From the NCBI GenBank assembly GCA_018500075.1, contig JAHBAN010000169.1:1-36138 (forward strand): 36,138 nt of DNA, in the 5' to 3' direction. Below the pieces are notes generated by a model. It searched no databases and was not told the DNA's origin. It saw only the letters and a list, made by a program, of their open reading frames with translations. The DNA comes from Flavobacteriia bacterium (GTDB taxonomy: Bacteria > Bacteroidota > Bacteroidia > Flavobacteriales > Flavobacteriaceae). Every line of letters begins with the position of its first letter. Positions within the stretch are counted from its first letter, which is position 1. Of this stretch, positions 22,932 to 29,576 are shown piece after piece. The position numbers were made by a program, and so were the translations under genes.

Positions 22932-24130
22932 TCGCGCGCACCCAGCCCAATCTTCATGAGCGTTTTTCGGATAGGCGAAAACCCATAAATGACATTGAGA
23001 CCCAAGGCCCTGATATCGCGCAATGGGCGAGAAGACACCATCGAGGCGCGGTTCAGGGCATCAATCCCCATGACCCGCGCCCGTATATCGCTATGGCGCG
23101 CGCGATGATAATCTGAAAGCATCTTTGCGCTGCCAAGGCTTTGAGGAGAGGCTTTGGCCAAATCATAAAGCGCTCTGATGTCTGCAAGAGACATATTCAG
23201 GCCTTGTGCTCCAATCGGGGGCACCACATGAGCCGCCTCTGCAACAAGGGCTGTGCGCTGACCACTCATTACTTGCGCGTATTGCGATATGATGGGCCAA
23301 ATGGTGCGGGGGCTGTTGAGCGTGAGGTGGCCCAAAACGGAGCACGACCTTTCATTGATCGCATCTGTAAAGGAGGCTGTATCTGTGTTTTGAAGGCGGA
23401 AGGCCTCGGCGCTTCTCTCCATCCAGACAATAGCAGAGGCAGGCAAGCCGTTGTAATCCGGGAGAGGCACCATAGTGAACGGGCCGCCTGTCCTGTGAAT
23501 TTCGGTCGATATGTTGTCATGCGGGATGGGATGGGTCACAGTGAATGCGAGCGCGTGTTGACCATATCGAATGGTTTTGCACGGAATGCCCAGAGCCTGT
23601 CGCACGCGTGAGGCCCGACCGTCAGCCGCGATCAGCAGCTTGGCTTTGAGTGTTTCGCTGTTGCTGAGAGAGACGGTTGCGCTGTCTGTTCTGGTCATGA
23701 CATCCACAACAGACACCCCGGTTTTAAAGGTGAGAGAGGTCAGCTCGGACATTCTATTCAGGCATTCGCGGCGAAGCAGCCAGTTTGGGAAATTCCAGCC
23801 AAATGGGTGGTCTGAAATATCCGCCGAATTGAACTCAGATTGTGTCCTCACGACAGGGTCGACGCCGCCGGCGTCCATTATTTTCATAATCTGGAGGGGC
23901 GCGGCATGGGTCTCAAAAAGATCCCACAAGCCGATTTCGGTCAGTAGCTTTTTGGCCGGCTGCAAGAAAGCGGTTGATCTCATGTCGGCGTTATTAGCCT
24001 GCTGGTCTGTCACTGGCGGCGCCGGATCGACGCAAACTGTCTTATATCCCAAGGACGCGAAGCTGATTGCAGCAATCATCCCCGCAATCCCGCCGCCCGC
24101 GACGCAAACATCTACTTCGATCACCGACAT
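22928..24130 (-). CDS. UbiH/COQ6-family FAD monooxygenase
   Basis: The 400-residue flavoprotein has the three class A hydroxylase fingerprints: N-terminal G-G-G-I-A-G for FAD binding, the D-G-R-A-S-x-V-R motif near residue 170, and the second FAD motif E-A-A-H-V-V-P-P-I-G-A-Q-G-L-N near 297. The last has E where many members have D. UbiH-type proteins hydroxylate the ring of ubiquinone precursors on the inner membrane. Alphaproteobacteria use varied sets (UbiH, UbiL, UbiM), so I cannot fix the position it hydroxylates. ATG at 24130 starts directly with M-S-V-I-E-V-D-V-C-V-A. The HAD gene lies 160 bp upstream on the same strand. Confidence 0.88.
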   Translation of the reverse strand: MSVIEVDVCVAGGGIAGMIAAISFASLGYKTVCVDPAPPVTDQQANNADMRSTAFLQPAKKLLTEIGLWDLFETHAAPLQIMKIMDAGGVDPVVRTQSEFNSADISDHPFGWNFPNWLLRRECLNRMSELTSLTFKTGVSVVDVMTRTDSATVSLSNSETLKAKLLIAADGRASRVRQALGIPCKTIRYGQHALAFTVTHPIPHDNISTEIHRTGGPFTMVPLPDYNGLPASAIVWMERSAEAFRLQNTDTASFTDAINERSCSVLGHLTLNSPRTIWPIISQYAQVMSGQRTALVAEAAHVVPPIGAQGLNMSLADIRALYDLAKASPQSLGSAKMLSDYHRARHSDIRARVMGIDALNRASMVSSRPLRDIRALGLNVIYGFSPIRKTLMKIGLGARD

Positions 24131-24290
24131 TCAACAGCTCCCTTGCCATATGGATATCTTAACTTTTCGCGGCGGGTGTTCAACTGTGCAACCCCGCGTG
24201 AAATGCGCGCAGCCTCTGGCTTTGCGCGGCGCTCCAATTTGGCGGCGGCGCATTTGGAAACCAATGAAGGCGTGGTCTGCGGCCAAAGCT

Positions 24291-24941
24291 CTAGCCCAAA
24301 TTGCTCAGAAACGTTGATAAATCATCTGTATGAAAATGGATGTGCTTTGCGGGCTGGGCCATGGGGCCGACATGAACGGTTTTCATGCCCAGACCATAGG
24401 GAACAACAAGGTTGCGGCTGTCATCTTCAAACATCGCGGCCTTGGCGGGGTTTATTTCCGCTTGTCTGAAAACTTTGAGAAATGCGTTTTTGTTTGGCTT
24501 TGGCTCATATGCGGCGTGTTCGATTCCGAAGATGCCATCAAAAAGGCCCTCCAGGCCACGCGCTTCAAGGACGCGTTCTGCGTAGGGTGCACTCCCATTT
24601 GTATAGACGATTTTGCGGCCCGGAAGGCGGGATATATGCTGTCTCAGGGTCGGGTCGGGGGTGAGCGGATGAAACGAGATGTCATGGACCTCGCGAAGAT
24701 ATGGCTCGGGGTCGACATCGTGAAACTTCATCAGCCCCGCCAGAGTTGTTCCGTGGTCTGACCAGTAATCGCTTCTCAACCTGTCGGCATCCTTTTGAGA
24801 CAGGTTCAAGGTTCGCATCACATAACGGGTCATTCTGGCTTCGATTTGGTCAAACAATCTCATATGTGAGGGGTATAATGTCTGATCGAGGTCAAAGACC
24901 CAAGTTTGCACATCCAAGAAAAGTTTGCGTGTCATCGGCAT
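24291..24941 (-). CDS. HAD-superfamily pyrimidine 5'-nucleotidase-like hydrolase
   Basis: This 216-residue HAD phosphatase has motif I F-D-L-D-Q-T-L-Y-P near residue 15 (first D is the nucleophile), motif II Y-T-N-G-S near 113, the E-P-K-P lysine near 153 and motif III F-E-D-D-S-R-N-L near 174. The pattern D-L-D-x-T-L-Y with E-D-D-S-x-x-N-L fits the SDT1-like pyrimidine 5'-nucleotidase group, which dephosphorylates UMP or CMP or related compounds. ATG 24941 is chosen (M-P-M-T-R-K); ATG 24935 is equally possible, and no strong Shine-Dalgarno is seen. The frame is open up to 25199, but that part overlaps the divergent GntR gene and is not family-like. Confidence 0.85.
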   Translation of the reverse strand: MPMTRKLFLDVQTWVFDLDQTLYPSHMRLFDQIEARMTRYVMRTLNLSQKDADRLRSDYWSDHGTTLAGLMKFHDVDPEPYLREVHDISFHPLTPDPTLRQHISRLPGRKIVYTNGSAPYAERVLEARGLEGLFDGIFGIEHAAYEPKPNKNAFLKVFRQAEINPAKAAMFEDDSRNLVVPYGLGMKTVHVGPMAQPAKHIHFHTDDLSTFLSNLG

Positions 24942-25031
24942 GATGTTATGCAAGGCGAACGCATTGTGCAATGAATGTAGTGAAGTCTCGTATGAGCAGA
25001 GTGGCCTCAGCCGGGGCTGAAAGGATGCCGA

Positions 25032-25679
25032 ATGAAAGAGCCTAAACCAACACAAAAAGATGCTTATGGGCTTATTCTTGAGGCGATCGACCGAGGCGTT
25101 TATCGCCCCGGAGACAGGCTGGTGGAGAATGAGCTTGCCGAACGGTTTGGCGTTTCCAGAACGCCCATCCGGGAAGCGCTGCAGAGGCTTGAGACGCAAT
25201 CCTTGCTGACACGAGACGGGCGCAGCCTGATTGTCTCATCCCTTGATCACAACCAGATGGCCGAGCTTTATTCGGTTCGTGCCGAACTGGAAGGCTTGGC
25301 GGCCCAACTTGCGGCGCGGCACGCAACAGACGAGGAAATGCGCGTGTTGCGCGATATGATTGAAGAAGATCGCTCGCTTCTGGACAATCCAAATGCGCTG
25401 GCCCAGGCCAATCGCCGCTTTCATCGTCAAATACACCTTGCGTCGCACAACAGGTTTTTGGTGCAACAGCTTAATTTGGTTCATCAGTCCATGGCGCTTA
25501 TGGCCACGACGTCCCTAGCGGCAGAGGGGCGCAGCGCCAAAGCTCTCGAAGAGCATGATACAATTGTGAAAGCCATTGAAGCGCGCGACGAGATCAAGGC
25601 AAGAGAAGCCCTGAAGGCCCATATTTCAAAGGCTTTTGTGACCAGACTGAAGCTCGACGCTGCCAAGGCGGGGCGGTAA
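25032..25679 (+). CDS. GntR-family regulator, FCD subfamily
   Basis: The 215-residue protein has an N-terminal winged HTH (about 8-72: G-V-Y-R-P-G-D-R-L-V-E-N-E-L-A, then G-V-S-R-T-P-I-R-E-A-L). An all-helical FCD domain follows (about 80-205), with the metal/ligand-binding pattern R-R-F-H near 133 and E-H near 178. FCD regulators bind carboxylic acids or similar metabolites and repress catabolic or biosynthetic genes. ATG 25032 has AAGGA seven bases upstream. It is divergent from the HAD gene (91 bp between starts), and its last 54 bp overlap the convergent glycosyltransferase. Its regulon is not evident. Confidence 0.92.
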   Translation: MKEPKPTQKDAYGLILEAIDRGVYRPGDRLVENELAERFGVSRTPIREALQRLETQSLLTRDGRSLIVSSLDHNQMAELYSVRAELEGLAAQLAARHATDEEMRVLRDMIEEDRSLLDNPNALAQANRRFHRQIHLASHNRFLVQQLNLVHQSMALMATTSLAAEGRSAKALEEHDTIVKAIEARDEIKAREALKAHISKAFVTRLKLDAAKAGR

Positions 25680-27539
25680 GAGGCGGTTGGTTTTTTTCTG
25701 AAACTGAGACAGCGAAAGACCGTGCTGGGTTTTGTCCCAGTAAAATGGCTTTGCGACCAGTTCAAAGAGCGCTTTATACGCGGCGATTGCGCCCAGCGGG
25801 TAATAAAAGTGCATTATGGGCACCCAAGCGAACAGGTGTTTAAGCTCGGGCTTTGACACGGCGCTGGCGTTTATCAATGCGTTGGCAAGCTCGATGGCTA
25901 GAAACGATAGCCCGAGTGCGACCAGTATCTCATGAGACACATATGCTTCCAGAGGATGGGGTAAGCCAAAGAGAACGAGCCAAAAACTCCACAAGATGGG
26001 GGCAAGTATAAATTGTGAGAGGGCCGTCACAAAATGAGCTTGAAATCCAAGGAAGCGCCAAAGGCCAATTTGTTTATAAAGTTTTGCAGGCTCTCGCATA
26101 TGGACAAAGTAAGTCACCATATACCCCTTTAGCCATCGAGACCGCTGTCTTATCCAAGGCCAAATTCGGCAGTTTGCCTCTTCGCCCGTGCGCGTTGGAA
26201 TGACTTCCGTCCGGTAGCCATGACGTGCGAGGCGAAAGCCCAGATCGGCATCTTCTGTTACATTGTGAGCGTCCCAGCCGCCGAGGCTTTCAAGCACGGT
26301 TCGTCGGAAAAACAAAGTCGTTCCACCAAGCGGAATTGCCAGCCCGAGCTTGGCCATGCCGGGAAGAATAAGCCTGAACCACGCCGCGTATTCTATAGTG
26401 AAACAGCGGGCCAGCCAGTTTTGCCGACTGTTATAGTAATCCAGGACGCCTTGCAGGCAGACAAGCTCCGGGGCGGCACTGTGAAAATGGTTTGCAACGA
26501 TCTCAAGTTGGTTTTCGGCTGGAGCGTCTTCGGCATCCCAAATGCCGATGATGTCGCCTTTGCAAAAATCTAGCGCGTAATTCATGGCCCTTGGCTTGGT
26601 TTTGGGGGTGCCTTCGGGCACTTCGATAATGCGGATCCATGGCGGCAGGGCACACTTTTGCAATACGGTTTTGGTTAAGCTGTCGTGTTCCTCAACGACG
26701 AGCGCCACTTCCAACAAGGCCTTGGGGTATGTGAGGCGTTTGAGCCGCCGCAACAAAGCCGTGGCAATTTCGCGTTCTTTGAACAGGGGCACCAAGACGG
26801 ATATTGTCGGCAGGTTTTTGTCTGGGCAAACTGGCGGCGCTTGGTTTGGCTCGCTTGACAGCTCCGCCGCGAAGGCCGAGAGACGTAAGAGCGCGGATAC
26901 GAAAAGCGTCAGAATGGCCCAAAGGGCAAATACCCCCAATGTGGCGCCCGGAAAAGCAAGAACGAGCGCCATGAAAAGGGCTAGACCTGATAGGGTGATA
27001 ATCAACCGTTTTTGGCTGGTGTGCCGTGCCCACCCTCTGCAACTTTCGCTTTCGGGAACGCGCGCAGAGGCTTTGCGTCTCAATGGGTCTTCATAGTGTT
27101 TTGTCACCCAGTTCAAAATCTGGTCCCGCTTGCCCAAAGCGAACTCATAGTTTTCGCCAGCGATTTCTAGATGCGAAACGAAGCTCAAGTAGGCCTCAGG
27201 ACTCTCACAAACCAAAACAATTGTGCTGCCAATTTTCTTCCACGGAACAACGCAATAACGAACAAGCATGGCGGGATCGAACAGGTCGGACAGTCGGGCG
27301 TCTGGCGGAGACGCCTTGATATTGATAAATTCGACATCCAGAAAACGAGCGTTGGCTTTGGAGAGAACGTCTCGTGTAACAACATCAGCGGCGATCAGGC
27401 TGCGATCGAGTGAGCAATTCAACCGCTCACTCTCCAAATGCGCATCCCTCAAAACCGTTGAGGAAATATAACCGCGTTCAACAAGATAATCGCCGAAGTG
27501 GGGAGGCGTCTTAAAGTCTTGATTCTCAACGTGTTTCAC
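25626..27539 (-). CDS. Membrane GT2 glycosyltransferase with N-terminal GspE/MshE-like domain
   Basis: The protein is about 637 residues. Residues about 10-148 resemble the N-terminal domain of GspE/MshE ATPases; the segment G-D-Y-L-V-E-R-G-Y-I-x4-L follows the MshEN pattern that binds c-di-GMP in some proteins. Two membrane helices follow (about 178-220). The GT2 domain (about 245-470) has W-D-A-E-D (metal/UDP binding), T-E-D-A-D and the Q-R-S-R-W acceptor motif of processive synthases. Three or four helices close the protein. It probably polymerises or secretes an exopolysaccharide at the inner membrane. GTG 27539 is preferred to TTG 27545 because GTGAG lies eight bases before it. No ATPase domain is present. 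Three TTAA boxes lie upstream. Its 3' end overlaps gntR by 54 bp. Confidence 0.88.
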   Translation of the reverse strand: MKHVENQDFKTPPHFGDYLVERGYISSTVLRDAHLESERLNCSLDRSLIAADVVTRDVLSKANARFLDVEFINIKASPPDARLSDLFDPAMLVRYCVVPWKKIGSTIVLVCESPEAYLSFVSHLEIAGENYEFALGKRDQILNWVTKHYEDPLRRKASARVPESESCRGWARHTSQKRLIITLSGLALFMALVLAFPGATLGVFALWAILTLFVSALLRLSAFAAELSSEPNQAPPVCPDKNLPTISVLVPLFKEREIATALLRRLKRLTYPKALLEVALVVEEHDSLTKTVLQKCALPPWIRIIEVPEGTPKTKPRAMNYALDFCKGDIIGIWDAEDAPAENQLEIVANHFHSAAPELVCLQGVLDYYNSRQNWLARCFTIEYAAWFRLILPGMAKLGLAIPLGGTTLFFRRTVLESLGGWDAHNVTEDADLGFRLARHGYRTEVIPTRTGEEANCRIWPWIRQRSRWLKGYMVTYFVHMREPAKLYKQIGLWRFLGFQAHFVTALSQFILAPILWSFWLVLFGLPHPLEAYVSHEILVALGLSFLAIELANALINASAVSKPELKHLFAWVPIMHFYYPLGAIAAYKALFELVAKPFYWDKTQHGLSLSQFQKKTNRLLPPRLGSVELQSGHKSL

Positions 27540-27592
27540 GACCAATACTCACAGAACGATTACATAACCGTTTAGAGAGTATATCAAACTGG

Positions 27593-27618
27593 TTAATCGA
27601 CCATTAACCAAATCTTAA
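27593..27618 (-). promoter_or_regulatory. Three TTAA boxes at 7-bp spacing: probable CtrA sites
   Basis: TTAA occurs at 27593-27596, 27604-27607 and 27615-27618, each pair separated by exactly seven bases. TTAA-N7-TTAA is the CtrA consensus of Alphaproteobacteria, so this is two overlapping sites. The first is also a perfect dyad, GGTTAAT-N5-ATTAACC (27591-27609). The boxes lie 54-79 bp before the glycosyltransferase start and past the end of carA. Binding is inferred. Confidence 0.7.
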
Positions 27619-27643
27619 CAAGGTGTTACCCGCACATGACCCG

Positions 27644-28798
27644 TTATGATCGCGCGTCCATATAGTCGGCAAATTTCTCAAACAGATAGAAGCTGTCTTG
27701 TGGTCCGGGGCTTGCTTCCGGGTGATGTTGCACCGAATAAACAGGGCGATCATCAAGGGCTATGCCGCAGTTTGAGCCGTCAAACAGAGAAACATGGGTC
27801 TGGCTTACACCTGCTGGAAGAGATTGCGCATCAACAGCAAAGCCGTGGTTCATGGACGTGATTTCTACTTTGCCTGTCTCGAGGTCTTTCACAGGGTGGT
27901 TTGCCCCATGATGGCCATGGTTCATTTTGATCGTTTTGCCGCCCAATGCCAGCGCCAGCATTTGGTGGCCAAGACAAATCCCGAAAACGGGTAGATCCGT
28001 TTTGAGAATTTCTTGTATCATCGGCACAGCATAAACACCTGTTGCCGCTGGATCACCCGGACCATTGGACAGAAAAACGCCATCGGGCTTGTGAGCCAGA
28101 ACGTCCTGTGCCGTTGCGTTTGCAGACAGCACAATCACGTCACAGCCGGCAGAGGCGAGGCACCGCAGAATATTTCTCTTGGCACCATAATCAATGGCAA
28201 CGACTTTGTGCTTGGGGGCTTTTTGAGGTTGGTATCCATCTGGCCAAGCCCAGCGCATTTCATTCCAACGGTAGGATTGTGCGCAGGTAACGTTGATCGC
28301 AAGGTCGACCCCCTCAAGACCGGCAAAGTCACGAGCGGCCTTTACGAGCGCATCGGTGTCAAAAACACCGTTCGCGTTATGGGCGAGCGCCACGTGTGGT
28401 GCGCCTTGTTGGCGAATAGCACGTGTGAGACGGCGCGTATCAATGCCGCCGATGGCAATACGGTTTTTGGTTTCAAGCCAGCTTGAAAGGGTTTCACTCG
28501 AGCGCCAGTTGCTGGGTGCGGTTGGGTCCCACTTTACAACCATGCCCTCGGCAACAGGATTTGCTGTTTCGTCATCTTCGATATTGATGCCGGTATTTCC
28601 GATATGGGGGAAGGTAAATGTTACGATTTGGCCTGCATAGGAGGGATCGGTCATGATCTCCTGATAGCCTGTCATAGCTGTGTTGAAGCACAGTTCGGCG
28701 ACACATTGTCTCTCTGCGCCAAAGCCATGTCCGTAAAAAACTGTCCCATCAGCAAGTGCAAGGCAAGCGGTAGGGTGCGAGGGGGTTGCCTGCGCCAT
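27644..28798 (-). CDS. carA: Carbamoyl-phosphate synthase small subunit
   Basis: CarA is the glutaminase subunit that delivers ammonia to CarB for carbamoyl phosphate, the precursor of arginine and pyrimidines. The 384-residue protein has the N-terminal CarA domain (L-A-L-A-D-G-T-V-F-Y-G, Y-Q-E-I-M-T-D-P-S-Y-A-G-Q-I). The class I glutamine amidotransferase domain follows, with the nucleophile in G-I-C-L-G-H-Q and the H-x-E dyad in V-Q-H-H-P-E-A. ATG 28798 is set by GGAG eight bases upstream; GTG 28807 is the in-frame alternative. carB is not in the window. It is divergent from the YqeY gene, an arrangement I have seen often in this group. Confidence 0.98.
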   Translation of the reverse strand: MAQATPSHPTACLALADGTVFYGHGFGAERQCVAELCFNTAMTGYQEIMTDPSYAGQIVTFTFPHIGNTGINIEDDETANPVAEGMVVKWDPTAPSNWRSSETLSSWLETKNRIAIGGIDTRRLTRAIRQQGAPHVALAHNANGVFDTDALVKAARDFAGLEGVDLAINVTCAQSYRWNEMRWAWPDGYQPQKAPKHKVVAIDYGAKRNILRCLASAGCDVIVLSANATAQDVLAHKPDGVFLSNGPGDPAATGVYAVPMIQEILKTDLPVFGICLGHQMLALALGGKTIKMNHGHHGANHPVKDLETGKVEITSMNHGFAVDAQSLPAGVSQTHVSLFDGSNCGIALDDRPVYSVQHHPEASPGPQDSFYLFEKFADYMDARS

Positions 28799-28942
28799 GT
28801 GAGTCACTCCAGCTGATAAATCGGAGCATTCCTACGTCTGGCGCGCGCGGGGGTCAAGGGCTCATGCAACTGTTGTCACTGCCACTCCATTTCGGTAATG
28901 TCGTTTAGCTGTACTAGAACTCAGACCGAGGGCCATCACCAA

Positions 28943-29401
28943 ATGCGCAACGAAATCAGCGCCGCTTTAAAGCAGGCAATGAAAGACAAGAACACGGACC
29001 GTCTCTCGACATTGCGCCTGATCAGCGCGGCGATCAAAGACCGCGATATTGCTGCGCGCAGTGATGGCAATGATGCAAGTGTCAGTGATGAGGAAGTGCT
29101 CGCCATTCTTGTCAAGATGGTCAAGCAGCGTCAGGAAAGCGCCCGTGTCTATGAAGAAGGCAACCGGCTTGATCTTTCCGAGCGCGAGTTGGCGGAAATA
29201 GTTATCATCGAAGAGTTTTTGCCTCGCCAGTTGGGAGAGGAGAAAACCGATGCGGCTATCGCGCAGGCCATTTCCGAGACCGGGGCAGACAGTATTCGCG
29301 ACATGGGTAAAGTCATGGGAATACTCAAGACCCGATACACCGGGCAAATTGATTTTGGCGCAGCAGGTGCCAAAGTGAAAGCGGCTTTGACAGGCAACTA
29401 A
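28943..29401 (+). CDS. GatB/YqeY domain protein
   Basis: The 152-residue, highly charged helical protein has the YqeY hallmarks: D-R-L-S-T-L-R-L-I-S-A-A-I-K near residue 20, D-E-E-V-L-A-I-L near 55, K-Q-R-Q-E-S-A near 70 and I-I-E-E-F-L-P-R-Q-L near 95. The fold matches the tail domain of GatB, suggesting tRNA interaction, but no activity is assigned to the free-standing form. ATG 28943 has GAGGG about nine bases upstream. It is divergent from carA (144 bp between starts) and is followed by a long gap with a hairpin. Confidence 0.93.
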   Translation: MRNEISAALKQAMKDKNTDRLSTLRLISAAIKDRDIAARSDGNDASVSDEEVLAILVKMVKQRQESARVYEEGNRLDLSERELAEIVIIEEFLPRQLGEEKTDAAIAQAISETGADSIRDMGKVMGILKTRYTGQIDFGAAGAKVKAALTGN

Positions 29402-29430
29402 GGTGTCGCTCACCAGACGGATCCGTTCGT

Positions 29431-29452
29431 CTCGGGGCAGGTGTGCCCTGAG
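29431..29452 (+). terminator. Hairpin downstream of the YqeY gene
   Basis: CTCGGGGCA (29431-29439) pairs with TGCCCTGAG (29444-29452) over nine positions including one G-U, around a GGTG loop. It starts 29 bp after the YqeY stop. No T-run follows, so terminator function rests on position and stem strength. Confidence 0.4.
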
Positions 29453-29576
29453 CAAATAGCAACGTGCGCTTAAGTGAGCGCGCGTTAACTTATCGTTGAT
29501 ACTTCCTTCTGCCGTGCGGTCTGAGTGAGCCGCATATGGCTAATTGCCGTCCAAACCGGACGAGAAGAGGGAACGC

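Noticed and set aside
29465..29495. CtrA site before the beta-helix gene
   Set aside because: Two TTAA boxes are present but separated by 11 bp, not seven.
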